Shown piece after piece: positions 1 to 7,783 of a stretch of 19,485 bases of DNA. The DNA is taken from assembly GCA_964495575.1 (NCBI GenBank), contig CAZBVS010000012.1:1-19485 (forward strand), written 5' to 3'. The notes under the pieces are model-generated. The model ran no database searches. It had not been told where the DNA came from and saw only the letters and a list, made by a program, of their open reading frames with translations. This DNA comes from DATGCT01 sp964495575. GTDB lineage: Bacteria > Patescibacteriota > Minisyncoccia > UBA6257 > GWB1-50-10. Position 1 is the first letter of the stretch. Each line of letters opens with the position of its first letter. Made by a program: the position numbers and the translations under genes.

Positions 1-32
1 TTCCAATTACATCCCAACCTCACAACATAAAA

Positions 33-59
33 AAAGAACACTTTTAAAAAGTGTTCTTT
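33..59 (-). terminator. Intrinsic terminator of dnaX
   Basis: An inverted repeat (33-43 pairs with 49-59, at least 11 bp) overlaps the dnaX stop codon. It is followed on the minus strand by a run of T (plus-strand A run at 29-35). It should end the leftward dnaX transcript. The bases before it show nothing I can assign. Confidence 0.75.
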
Positions 60-1167
60 ATTTTTTCAACCCTTCTATTATTGATATTTCTAAAGGGATA
101 ATAGGGAACTGGCTGTATCTCATCTGTTCGTAAGAATTAATTAGGGACTTTAATAATTTTAAATGTTTCTCCTCAAACTTTTCAGCGTTCTCTTTTATTT
201 TATTTAAATGGTCTTCAGTTAATTTTTTACTGAAGACACTTTCCATTGTGGGGGTAAAGCTCAGTACCGCTGTTTGGCGGAGGTGCTTAATCAAGCTTTT
301 GTTAAACTGAGCAAGGTTATACCCGTTATCTTCAATTTTTGAGATCATCTTTAAGGCTTGATCAAGGTTATCTTCAAGTAAAGATTTAGCTACCTTGTTT
401 ATTTTATCAAACCCAACTTCACCAATCATACCTTCTATTTCTTCTACGGTAATCTCTTTGTCTCCGCTGGAAACAAACTGATCTAATAATGACTCTGCAT
501 CTCTAAAGCTACCCTCCGCACTTGAAGCAATTAACTCCAAGGCTTCATTAGATATTTTTATATCTTCTTTTTTAACTATGTTTTTTAGTTTTTCTACCAC
601 CTCTTGAAGAGGAACTAACTTGAAATGAAATTGTTGGGTGCGGGAAGATATAGTGGAAGGTATTTTTTCAGTTTCTGTTGTAGCGAGGATAAGTATTATG
701 TATTCAGGTGGTTCTTCTAATGTTTTTAATAAAGCGTTGAAAGCATCCTTAGTTAACATGTGAGCCTCATCGATGATAAAAACTTTGTAAGGGTTTGAGG
801 AAGGCGGCACCTTTACGTTCTCTCTTAAATTCCTTATCTCGTCTATCCCTCTGTTTGAGGCAGCATCTATCTCAATAATATCCAGACAACGCCCGCTATC
901 TATATCCTTACAAGCCTCACATTCATTACAAGGTTCACCCTTCTTTCTAAACTCTTTGTCTTCTTGTCTTTTTTCACAGTTTGCTACTTTGGCAATTAGT
1001 CTGGCTGTCGTTGTTTTTCCGGTTCCTCTTGGGCCCGTGAATAGATAAGCGTGGGAGAGCTTATTCTCCTTTGCGGCTTCCTTTAATATTTTAGTAATCA
1101 TTTCCTGACCTAAAACATCTGAAAATGTTTTTGGTCTATACTTTCTATATATTGCTAAATTAGACAT
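58..1167 (-). CDS. dnaX: DNA polymerase III gamma/tau subunit (short form)
   Basis: Clamp-loader ATPase subunit that helps load the sliding clamp onto DNA at the replication fork. Visible motifs: Walker A GPRGTGKT (45-52), zinc-binding cysteines C64, C80, C83 and C86, Walker B/DEAH (133-136) and the SRT arginine-finger/sensor motif (175-177). At 369 aa the protein covers only the AAA+ domains I-II and the oligomerisation domain III. The C-terminal tau domains that contact polymerase and helicase in E. coli are absent, and no gene end suggests frameshifting. So it is gamma-like by length. The start is ATG with no SD; TAATAT lies about 7 nt upstream, consistent with a leaderless or near-leaderless message. 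It is divergent from the PEBP gene and ends in its own terminator. Confidence 0.95.
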   Translation of the reverse strand: MSNLAIYRKYRPKTFSDVLGQEMITKILKEAAKENKLSHAYLFTGPRGTGKTTTARLIAKVANCEKRQEDKEFRKKGEPCNECEACKDIDSGRCLDIIEIDAASNRGIDEIRNLRENVKVPPSSNPYKVFIIDEAHMLTKDAFNALLKTLEEPPEYIILILATTETEKIPSTISSRTQQFHFKLVPLQEVVEKLKNIVKKEDIKISNEALELIASSAEGSFRDAESLLDQFVSSGDKEITVEEIEGMIGEVGFDKINKVAKSLLEDNLDQALKMISKIEDNGYNLAQFNKSLIKHLRQTAVLSFTPTMESVFSKKLTEDHLNKIKENAEKFEEKHLKLLKSLINSYEQMRYSQFPIIPLEISIIEGLKK

Positions 1168-1236
1168 TACTTATATATTAACTAGTTATCATAAAACAGT
1201 AAACAGTAACTACTTTGATTTTTAAAACCTGAAGGT

Positions 1237-1242
1237 TAAAAT
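1237..1242 (+). promoter_or_regulatory. Candidate leaderless -10 element (TAAAAT) of the PEBP gene
   Basis: TAAAAT ends exactly 6 nt before the ATG and no SD is present. In sigma70-type promoters transcription starts about 7 nt after the -10, so the first transcribed base would be the A of ATG. No clear -35 was seen. Confidence 0.45.
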
Positions 1243-1248
1243 AAAAAT

Positions 1249-1818
1249 ATGTGGAAGATAATTACAATATTAATAATCCTCATTATCGTCGTAATTGGGG
1301 TGATTGTTTTAACCGCAGAAGATGCAAAAGCTCCTGTGGATAAAAAACATAACAATGAACTAAATATGAATAATTTAACCCTAAAGACCTCGGCGTTTGA
1401 GTCCGGTGGAACCATTCCGGCAAAGTATACCTGTGATGGTGAAGATATAAATCCACCTCTAGAAATATTAAATGTTTCTGAAAACACTCAGTCTTTAGCT
1501 ATTGTTATGGATGACCCTGATGCCCAAGAAGTTGCTGGTAAGGTTTGGGATCACTGGCTTGTTTGGAATATTCCTGTTTCAACTCAAGAAATTCTAGAAG
1601 GTAAAGAACCTCAAGGAATACATGGAACCGGGACGAGTAATAACAAAGAATATAAAGGCCCTTGCCCTCCTGACAAAACCCATACCTACCGTTTTAAACT
1701 CTATGCCTTAGACCAAGAACTTAACTTACAAGAAGGCGCCTCTAAAAAAGAACTAGAGAACGCTATGAAAGGGCATATTATTGAACAAGCAGAACTTCTT
1801 GGAAAATACAATAGATAA
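1249..1818 (+). CDS. YbhB/YbcL-type phosphatidylethanolamine-binding protein (PEBP/RKIP family), exported
   Basis: Member of the Raf-kinase-inhibitor-like/PEBP family, a small ligand-binding beta-sandwich fold whose bacterial role is poorly defined. Diagnostic stretches are the DDPDA segment followed by WDHWLVWNIP, and the late GPCPPDKTHTYRF stretch that forms the anion-binding pocket. An N-terminal hydrophobic segment (about residues 4-22) followed by a charged linker suggests a signal anchor or signal peptide, so the domain is probably outside the membrane. The length (189 aa) is normal for the family plus an anchor. The start at ATG 1249 is chosen because the hydrophobic segment follows at once. 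The next gene begins 8 nt downstream with a GTG, so they may be co-transcribed. Confidence 0.9.
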   Translation: MWKIITILIILIIVVIGVIVLTAEDAKAPVDKKHNNELNMNNLTLKTSAFESGGTIPAKYTCDGEDINPPLEILNVSENTQSLAIVMDDPDAQEVAGKVWDHWLVWNIPVSTQEILEGKEPQGIHGTGTSNNKEYKGPCPPDKTHTYRFKLYALDQELNLQEGASKKELENAMKGHIIEQAELLGKYNR

Positions 1819-1826
1819 ATATATCC

Positions 1827-2156
1827 GTGTTTAAAATACCTAAAGACAGCGATAAGTATTCCTGGACCTGGCATGTTGTTGAAAAAATGAAGTATTATAA
1901 ACTTTCCGCTTCACGAGTGAAGCGGGTAATTCGTCATCCAGAAAGAACAGAGCAGGGGATAGCAGAAGATACAATAGCCTCTATGAAAGTGGCTAAAACA
2001 AAGAAAAGACAAGAGATATGGGTAATGTACCAACCTGCTAAAAAACAAGCTAATAGTAAAATAAGGATTATTACTGCCTGGAGATATCCTGGAGAAAGTC
2101 CGAAAAGAGATCCAGTGCCTGAAAAAATATTAAAAGAAGTTAAGTCTTTAATCTAA
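1827..2156 (+). CDS. Small DUF4258-like protein
   Basis: A basic 109-aa protein with the pattern seen in DUF4258/BrnT-like small domains: an N-terminal WHVVEKM segment, a helix ending in VKRVIRHPE, then a strand containing IWVMYQP and a terminal RIITAWRYP strand. Some members of this fold class are RNase toxins; nothing here shows toxicity and no antitoxin partner lies beside it. The start is GTG, 8 nt after the PEBP stop, so it probably belongs to the same transcript. The 3' end overlaps the end of the convergent glycosyltransferase by 9 bp. Family assignment is by pattern only. Confidence 0.7.
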   Translation: MFKIPKDSDKYSWTWHVVEKMKYYKLSASRVKRVIRHPERTEQGIAEDTIASMKVAKTKKRQEIWVMYQPAKKQANSKIRIITAWRYPGESPKRDPVPEKILKEVKSLI

Positions 2157-3215
2157 CTTAAATGTCCAGCTCTTGTTTCCTATAAAATTTATTACAAAAG
2201 CTATTCCTATTGATATTATCTGAGAGAAGATATAAAAAATACCTAAAATATCTGTGAGAATATATAAGAAAATAATATTAATCGACAATGCAATAAGACT
2301 TACAGTTAAGAATTTAACACTTTTAGATAATAGCTTATTTTTTAATCTTTCCTTAAAAGTCCAAACTTTATTTAAAAGGTAGTTATTTGTAACGGCTACT
2401 CCAAAAGCAATTACTGCCGATAATAGATAATAGATATTTAAATACGTAGTTAGGCAGTACAATACAGCTAAGTTTATAATCATTCCTATTACCCCTACAA
2501 CACCAAACTTAACAAATTGTTTTGTTAAGTTTGTGTATTTAGCGTAACTAAGAATATTTTTTAAAAAGATAGTTATTTCCCTAAAATTCATTTTACTCTC
2601 ACCCCTTTTCCTGTCTTGAAAGGTAATGGGTACTTCTTCTATTTTTTTAAAGTTATTTTTAACTAATAACTCTAAGAGAACTTTAAAACCTTTTGAGTTA
2701 AATTCTGTATTTTTGATAGCTTGTCTTTTTACCATAAAAAACCCGGCCATTGGATCTTTTATATCTGTAAAAAGTCTCCCTAAAAAGGTTGCTATCTTGG
2801 AAGTTATTTTTCTTCTCCATGACCAACCTATTATTTCCCCGGTGTTTACATACCTGCTTCCAACAACTAAATCATTGCCTTCCATAGCTACTGAGTTGAA
2901 AAGTTTAGGGATCATTTCTGGAGGATGACTAAGATCTGCATCCATAACTCCTACAATCTCGCTATCAGATTTTTTAAACCCTTCAGAAACAGCAGAACCA
3001 AGTCCTTTCTTTTTATCTCTATGTATTACCTTAACGAAGTTATTTTTTTGAGAGAGTTTATCAATTATTTTCCCCGTGCCGTCAGGAGAGTTATCGTCAA
3101 CAAAAATAATCTCTCCCTTTATCCTTTCTTTTTCAAGCTGATCTTTTATTCTTGTAACAAGGGTTTCAATATTATCTTTTTCGTTGTATGTTGGAATTAT
3201 GATGGATAGCTTCAT
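2148..3215 (-). CDS. Polyprenol-phosphate mannosyl/glucosyltransferase-like GT2 with C-terminal GtrA domain
   Basis: Predicted to transfer a sugar from a nucleotide sugar to a polyprenyl phosphate at the inner face of the membrane, making a lipid-linked donor. The GT2 domain occupies about residues 1-230: IIPTYNE (6-12), VDDNSPDGT (39-47), the DAD metal-binding motif (92-94), DPMAGFF (154-160) and QDRKRGESKM (200-209), typical of DPM1-like enzymes. Residues about 232-355 hold four hydrophobic segments of the GtrA type, often linked to flipping or anchoring. The neighbour on the other strand is a GT-C enzyme that could use the lipid-linked sugar. The start codons of the two genes are 14 bp apart. 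A TAAAAT lies 6 nt before this ATG (minus strand), with no SD. Confidence 0.9.
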   Translation of the reverse strand: MKLSIIIPTYNEKDNIETLVTRIKDQLEKERIKGEIIFVDDNSPDGTGKIIDKLSQKNNFVKVIHRDKKKGLGSAVSEGFKKSDSEIVGVMDADLSHPPEMIPKLFNSVAMEGNDLVVGSRYVNTGEIIGWSWRRKITSKIATFLGRLFTDIKDPMAGFFMVKRQAIKNTEFNSKGFKVLLELLVKNNFKKIEEVPITFQDRKRGESKMNFREITIFLKNILSYAKYTNLTKQFVKFGVVGVIGMIINLAVLYCLTTYLNIYYLLSAVIAFGVAVTNNYLLNKVWTFKERLKNKLLSKSVKFLTVSLIALSINIIFLYILTDILGIFYIFSQIISIGIAFVINFIGNKSWTFKLD

Positions 3216-3229
3216 GTTTTAATTTTATC
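3216..3229. promoter_or_regulatory. 14-bp divergent spacer with overlapping -10-like elements
   Basis: The two divergent ATG codons are separated by only 14 bp. On the minus strand TAAAAT (plus 3222-3227) ends 6 nt before the ATG; on the plus strand TTTAAT (3218-3223) ends 6 nt before the other ATG. The two hexamers overlap, and any -35 must sit inside the opposite gene. This fits a pair of leaderless promoters that would compete for polymerase. Confidence 0.45.
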
Positions 3230-4666
3230 ATGAAAAGATTTTTAAATTTTTTAAAAAATAAAATAGGTAACAAATACTCAATAATTTTTATTGTAATAGC
3301 TTTGTTATTTTTAATATTAAAGCTATTTTTCCTTGAGTTTAAATTCAGTGACGGGAACACCTACTTTTATATGTCTAATATGATCTTGGAAGGCCAGTTT
3401 CCTTACCAAGATTTTTTCTTAGCTAGTCCACCCTTGCAGATAATCTTGATTACCCCGTTACTTTGGTTTTTAAAAGCTTTTAGCTTAAACCTTGTTTTCT
3501 TAAAAATAATTCCTGTTTTAGCTGTTATTTTATCTGCCTATTTCATTTATCTTTTTTCTAAAAAAATATTACCTTCATTGTATTCTTTAATTCCTTCATT
3601 TTTGTATCTTTTCTCATTTGTTGTTTTAACAACCTCTGATTTCTCAACCGGGATACATCTTACTGTTTTTTTTCTAGTAATCAGTCTTTATGTTTTATAC
3701 AACAAGAAAAAACCTTTCTTGGCGGGTTGTTTTGCTGCACTATCTCTACTTGTTAGACTATACGCCGGGGTGGCGGTGTTAGGAATACTAATCTATCTTT
3801 TGGTAACTAAAAGAGAGTTATTATTAAAATTCATCTTCGGGGTATCTACTATCTTTATTCCGGTAAACCTTCTCTTATGGGGAGTTTTTGGAAACTCATA
3901 CATTAACTCCGTATTTATGTATCATCTACTAAAAACCGAAGGAATTTCAAAAATGAATATTGTTATGTTTTTCTTGAAGTGGGACGCTGTTTTGCTCATC
4001 TTTTCTTTCTTGAGTATTTTTTTCAAAAAAAGAAAAAAGATACTTCTTCCTCTTATTGTGGGAGGAGTAGGATTATCTTTTTACATTTTCTACGCTGATA
4101 TTTATTACTTATACTTCGGGTTATTAATTCCTGTCTTTGCAATATTAGCCGGCTGGGGGATTTATAACATATATCAAAAGACATCTAAAAAACATCCTTT
4201 AACCTCTGTGTTTATCATGGCTCTCATCTTTTCTTTTATCTTGTTTTATAACTCTGCCTTTTATATCAAAAATCACGCTCAGGTTTCCAACATTGATTTT
4301 ATTGATGAAATCACTCAGTATGTAAAAGAAAATAGCTCTGTTGATGATAGAATATATGGTAGCTATGAAATAGCTCCTTTGGTAGCTTTACGATCAGAAA
4401 GAGGAATTGTTGGAAATCATATAGATACCAATGAAAAAACCTTCTTAACCGGAATGTTTGATATTGAGAAAAGAACAGAGAAGATAAAGGATAAGGTTAA
4501 GTTTGTGATATTAAGATCGGTTGTAAATAACAGGGGAGAGGTAGTTAAGGTAGACAATATCATCAAAAGAGATTTTCTTTCTAAAGAATGTAGTATTGAG
4601 AAAGTTTACCCTATTAAAAAAGGTTATGATGATAACGCCGTTTTATTATTCAACTGCTTAAACTAA
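3230..4666 (+). CDS. GT-C-fold membrane glycosyltransferase (ArnT/PMT/GT39-like)
   Basis: A 478-aa polytopic membrane protein, likely a glycosyltransferase that uses a polyprenyl-phosphate sugar on the outer face of the membrane. Features: a first membrane segment (about residues 18-36), then a loop with FSDGNTYFYMSNMI and PYQDFFLASPP, which resembles the acidic first extracytoplasmic loop of GT-C enzymes. About ten more hydrophobic segments follow, then a soluble C-terminal tail from about residue 350 containing GSYEIAPLVALRSERG. The acceptor is unknown. It pairs functionally with the divergent GT2-GtrA gene that could make its donor. ychF starts 9 nt after its stop. There is no SD; TTTAAT sits 6 nt before the ATG. 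Confidence 0.8.
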   Translation: MKRFLNFLKNKIGNKYSIIFIVIALLFLILKLFFLEFKFSDGNTYFYMSNMILEGQFPYQDFFLASPPLQIILITPLLWFLKAFSLNLVFLKIIPVLAVILSAYFIYLFSKKILPSLYSLIPSFLYLFSFVVLTTSDFSTGIHLTVFFLVISLYVLYNKKKPFLAGCFAALSLLVRLYAGVAVLGILIYLLVTKRELLLKFIFGVSTIFIPVNLLLWGVFGNSYINSVFMYHLLKTEGISKMNIVMFFLKWDAVLLIFSFLSIFFKKRKKILLPLIVGGVGLSFYIFYADIYYLYFGLLIPVFAILAGWGIYNIYQKTSKKHPLTSVFIMALIFSFILFYNSAFYIKNHAQVSNIDFIDEITQYVKENSSVDDRIYGSYEIAPLVALRSERGIVGNHIDTNEKTFLTGMFDIEKRTEKIKDKVKFVILRSVVNNRGEVVKVDNIIKRDFLSKECSIEKVYPIKKGYDDNAVLLFNCLN

Positions 4667-4675
4667 AATAAAAAC

Positions 4676-5692
4676 ATGTCTAAATTATCAATAGGAATAG
4701 TTGGTTTACCAAACGTAGGAAAATCTACGCTGTTTAATATTTTAACCAAACAATCTGTAACCAGTGAAAACTATCCTTTCGCGACCATTGATCCAAACAT
4801 GGGAGTAGTTCCTGTACCTGATGAGAGGTTAGATAAATTAACTGAACTAAGTAACTCTAAAGAAAAAATACCGGCCGTTGTAGAGTTCTATGACATTGCC
4901 GGTTTGGTAAAAGGGGCTAACAAAGGAGAAGGGTTAGGCAACCAGTTCCTTTCCCACATTAAAGAAACTGATGCTATTCTCCACCTCGTTCGTTGCTTCG
5001 AAGGACGAGACATAATTCATATAGAAGGAGACACTAATCCTCTTCGTGATATTGAGACAATAGAGGACGAGTTAATTCTCAAAGACCTAGAGGTGGTAGA
5101 AAAACATGTAGAAAAAGTAAAGAAAAAGGCTGAAACAGGTGATAAAGAAGCCGAGGATGAGTATGAGGTTCTTAAAAAAATAATTGATACCTTAGATCAG
5201 AGTAAGCCGTTGGCAAGCTCTGAGATAATAAAGTCAGAAGATGTTGTAGATCTTTCTAAGAACCTGAATCTTTTAACAAGCAAAAAACAACTCTTCTTGT
5301 TAAACGGTGAGGAATCAGACGTATCAGATGAATTAAAACAAAAGATAAAAGAACTAAACTTTGATTATGTAATCGCTGATTTAGATGATGAAAAAGTGGT
5401 TCCTGATGTTATCCAAAAAGCATATGATACCCTTGACCTTATCAGCTTCTTTACCACCGGAGAAAAAGAAAGCCGAGCCTGGACGGTTACTCGTGGAGCA
5501 ACTGCCCCGGAGGCGGCCGGTGTTATTCACTCTGACTTTGAGAAGAACTTTATCCGAGCAGAGATTGTCACCTATGAAAAACTTATCACCGCCGGAAGTT
5601 GGAGTAATGCCCGGAGTAACGGGGATATAAGAACTGAAGGAAAAGACTATATCGTAAAAGATGGTGATGTAATTTTCTTCAAAACCGGATAA
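4676..5692 (+). CDS. ychF: Ribosome-binding ATPase YchF (Obg family)
   Basis: Universally conserved Obg-like P-loop NTPase that binds ribosomes and prefers ATP; implicated in translation and stress responses. Seen: G1 GLPNVGKS (10-17), switch region NYPFATIDPN (32-41), G3 DIAGLVKGA (73-81), a coiled-coil insertion rich in Lys and Glu (about 130-175), a G4-equivalent NGEE instead of NKxD (usual in this family), and a C-terminal TGS domain with FFTTGEKESRAWTV and a terminal DVIFFKTG. At 338 aa it is slightly shorter than the E. coli protein (363 aa). TAAAAT ends exactly 6 nt before the ATG and no SD is visible, so it may have its own leaderless promoter although it follows the membrane glycosyltransferase by 9 nt. 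Confidence 0.95.
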   Translation: MSKLSIGIVGLPNVGKSTLFNILTKQSVTSENYPFATIDPNMGVVPVPDERLDKLTELSNSKEKIPAVVEFYDIAGLVKGANKGEGLGNQFLSHIKETDAILHLVRCFEGRDIIHIEGDTNPLRDIETIEDELILKDLEVVEKHVEKVKKKAETGDKEAEDEYEVLKKIIDTLDQSKPLASSEIIKSEDVVDLSKNLNLLTSKKQLFLLNGEESDVSDELKQKIKELNFDYVIADLDDEKVVPDVIQKAYDTLDLISFFTTGEKESRAWTVTRGATAPEAAGVIHSDFEKNFIRAEIVTYEKLITAGSWSNARSNGDIRTEGKDYIVKDGDVIFFKTG

Positions 5693-5721
5693 TTCACAAG
5701 AGTAGAGAATAGTGATATAAT
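5693..5721 (+). promoter_or_regulatory. Promoter of the lemA-htpX operon
   Basis: TTCACA (5693-5698), a 17-nt spacer and TATAAT (5716-5721) give a near-consensus sigma70-type promoter. It leaves a leader of about 35 nt before lemA. The leader includes the 14-mer GAAGTTTAATAATA (5736-5749), which recurs downstream of the promoter of the peptide gene at 17795. Confidence 0.7.
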
Positions 5722-5762
5722 ACTCTCAAGAAGTCGAAGTTTAATAATAAATAAAAAACAAA

Positions 5763-6326
5763 ATGGATCCCATATACATCATATTAATAATAATTGGAGC
5801 TATCTTTCTTGCTGTAGCTGGAATGTACAATCTTTTAGTAAGGTTAAGAAACAGAACTCAAGAAGCCTGGTCAGATATTGATGTTCAGCTAAAGAGAAGA
5901 TATAACCTTATTCCTAACTTAATAGAAACTGTTAAGGAATACGCTGAACATGAAAAAGAAGTCTTCACTAAAGTAACTAAGGCCAGAAATCAGGCCTTAA
6001 ACGCTGAAGAGGATGGTAATCCTGACAAAGTAAGGAAGGCGGAGAATAACTTGGAAGGAGCCCTAAAAAGTCTTTTTGCGGTAGCGGAGAGTTATCCGGA
6101 CCTGAAAGCAAACGCTAACTTTATGGAGCTTCAGCGTGAGCTAGCAGATACTGAAAATAAAATTCAAGCTGCTCGTCGTTTTTATAACACCACTATTCGA
6201 GAGTTAAATACCAAAATTGAATCCTTCCCATATAACTTGTTTGCTAATACGTTTAATTTCAAAAAAGGGGAATACTTTGAAATAAGCGAAGAACAAGAAA
6301 GGGCCGTACCAAAAGTTGACTTTTAG
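5763..6326 (+). CDS. lemA: LemA family membrane protein
   Basis: LemA proteins have one N-terminal membrane helix followed by a long helical bundle and are commonly found with the HtpX protease; their exact role is not settled. Here residues about 3-25 form the membrane segment, followed by the family signature with AWSDIDVQLKRRYNLIPNLI and VKEYAEHEKEVFTKVTKARN, then long helices ending in RFYNTTIRELNTKIESFP and the Pro/Phe-containing tail. The length of 187 aa is normal. htpX starts 6 nt after its stop, so the two are almost certainly translated from one mRNA driven by the promoter just upstream. No SD precedes the ATG. Confidence 0.95.
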   Translation: MDPIYIILIIIGAIFLAVAGMYNLLVRLRNRTQEAWSDIDVQLKRRYNLIPNLIETVKEYAEHEKEVFTKVTKARNQALNAEEDGNPDKVRKAENNLEGALKSLFAVAESYPDLKANANFMELQRELADTENKIQAARRFYNTTIRELNTKIESFPYNLFANTFNFKKGEYFEISEEQERAVPKVDF

Positions 6327-6332
6327 AAGAAG

Positions 6333-7229
6333 ATGGCTAGCTTATACACAAAACAATCCGTTAATAAGCGGAGGACTTTTGGTCTGTTTGCCGTTTTCTT
6401 GATAGTTGTGATTGGTTTAGGATGGTTTCTTTCGTACGCATACGGTAATGTTTCCATTCTTTATATTGCTGTTGGGTTTGCTATATTCATGAACCTTCTT
6501 GCATACTGGAAGTCAGACAAGATTGTTCTTAAAATGAACAAAGCAAAACCAGCTGATAAGGATAAATATAAGGAGTTATATAACATAGTAGAGAATCTAG
6601 CTATCACCGCCGGTATTCCAACTCCCGATCTCTACCTTATTAACACAAAACAACCTAATGCTTTTGCTACAGGACGAGATCCTGAACACTCCGTGATTGC
6701 GGTAACTGAAGGATTATTAGAAAAACTTGATCGGTCCGAGCTAGAAGGGGTTTTAGCCCATGAACTTTCTCATATTGGAAACCGTGATATACTAATCTCT
6801 ACCGTTGCGGTGGTTTTAGCAGGTTTTATTTCCATCATCGCTGACATCTTTCTCCGCTCCTTCATTTTTCGAGGGTTTGCCGGAGGAGGTAACAGAAAGG
6901 GAGGTGGTCTAATGATGGTTGTGGGGGTAATCATCGCCGTACTTGCTCCTTTAGGAGCCGCTCTCATACAGTTAGCTATATCCCGGCAACGTGAATACCT
7001 TGCTGATGCCAGCGGCGCTATGCTAACCAGGTATCCTGAAGGATTAGCCAGCGCCTTGAAAAAAATTTCAAATGATAAAACCGAGATGAGACACGCTAAA
7101 ACAAGCACTGCTCATATGTGGATCTCATCTCCATTCAAAAAAGGTCTAAGTTCAAAAATTAATAACTTATTCAACACTCATCCACCAATTGAAAAGAGGG
7201 TAGAACGACTTGTTGATTTAAATATATAA
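6333..7229 (+). CDS. htpX: HtpX membrane zinc metalloprotease
   Basis: M48-family membrane protease for quality control of membrane proteins. The zinc site is complete: HELSH (143-147) with the third ligand E221 in the REYLADAS motif. Membrane segments lie at about residues 17-38, 40-58, 155-178 and 192-214. A Gly/Lys-rich loop around residues 182-192 separates the last two. The length of 298 aa is typical. It forms an operon with lemA upstream (6-nt gap) and a small unknown gene whose ATG begins one base after the htpX stop. No internal promoter is evident. Confidence 0.95.
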   Translation: MASLYTKQSVNKRRTFGLFAVFLIVVIGLGWFLSYAYGNVSILYIAVGFAIFMNLLAYWKSDKIVLKMNKAKPADKDKYKELYNIVENLAITAGIPTPDLYLINTKQPNAFATGRDPEHSVIAVTEGLLEKLDRSELEGVLAHELSHIGNRDILISTVAVVLAGFISIIADIFLRSFIFRGFAGGGNRKGGGLMMVVGVIIAVLAPLGAALIQLAISRQREYLADASGAMLTRYPEGLASALKKISNDKTEMRHAKTSTAHMWISSPFKKGLSSKINNLFNTHPPIEKRVERLVDLNI

Positions 7230-7577
7230 ATGAATTTTGTAAAAATATTTGGGAATAATGATGATTGCAAAAAAGATTTAGAAAATAAAAATCTTTCTCT
7301 TGTTAAGTTTCGTAAAGAAATAGAAACCATTAAAAAAGAATGTAATAATGGTTTAACTCTAGCTTCAGTAAAAGGAGTACCGGAAGTAAAAACTGACAAC
7401 CTGAACAAAGAGGATATGTTGGTCTGGGAAAAGTTTAAGACTGACAAGCTTAATCTTGAAGAGCTGGAAAGATATCGTAATAATATAGACGTTGATAACT
7501 ATGACCGTCGTGCCTTTGCTAATTTTTTAATAAAAGGAATATTAAAAAACAAAGAGGATGAAGTAAAAGAAGCTTAA
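7230..7577 (+). CDS. Hypothetical protein, third gene of the lemA-htpX operon
   Basis: A 115-aa hydrophilic, charged protein with no signal peptide or membrane segment. It appears largely helical (stretches rich in Lys, Glu and Leu) and ends in a charged tail. I do not recognise a family. Its ATG directly abuts the htpX stop, which is the main reason to believe it is translated and functionally linked to LemA/HtpX, perhaps as a cytosolic partner or as a passenger gene. tRNA-Ser follows after 46 nt, so the operon mRNA may read into the tRNA. Confidence 0.65.
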   Translation: MNFVKIFGNNDDCKKDLENKNLSLVKFRKEIETIKKECNNGLTLASVKGVPEVKTDNLNKEDMLVWEKFKTDKLNLEELERYRNNIDVDNYDRRAFANFLIKGILKNKEDEVKEA

Positions 7578-7623
7578 TTTGAGTTCCGGGTAAATATAGA
7601 TTATTGTATAAAAGAAATTAAAT

Positions 7624-7708
7624 GGAGGGATGCCAGAGTGGTTTAATGGAATGGCTTGGAAAGCCATGGTCCTTACGGGCCTCGTGGGTTCGAATCCCAC
7701 TCCCTCCG
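7624..7708 (+). tRNA. tRNA-Ser(GGA)
   Basis: Acceptor stem GGAGGGA/TCCCTCC with discriminator G. The anticodon loop in the stem GGCTT...AAGCC carries GGA. A long variable arm of the class II type and a T-arm with GTTCGAATC are present. CCA is not encoded. A TATAAA about 11 nt upstream could be the -10. Confidence 0.95.
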
Positions 7709-7716
7709 CATATTAA

Positions 7717-7744
7717 AAAACAACTCAAATATATGAGTTGTTTT
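7717..7744 (+). terminator. Terminator after tRNA-Ser
   Basis: AAAACAACTCA pairs with TGAGTTGTTTT around a 6-nt loop, followed by further T residues. It ends the tRNA-Ser transcript and separates it from thiI. Confidence 0.8.
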
Positions 7745-7783
7745 CTTTATAGCATTAAATATTTGTGATATAACTTAATTGAC

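Noticed and set aside
1236..1487. Minus-strand ORF across the PEBP gene
   Set aside because: It is antisense to a clear family member and has no expression signals of its own.
6770..7108. Minus-strand ORF inside htpX
   Set aside because: It is the complement of conserved HtpX codons and has a composition typical of shadow frames.
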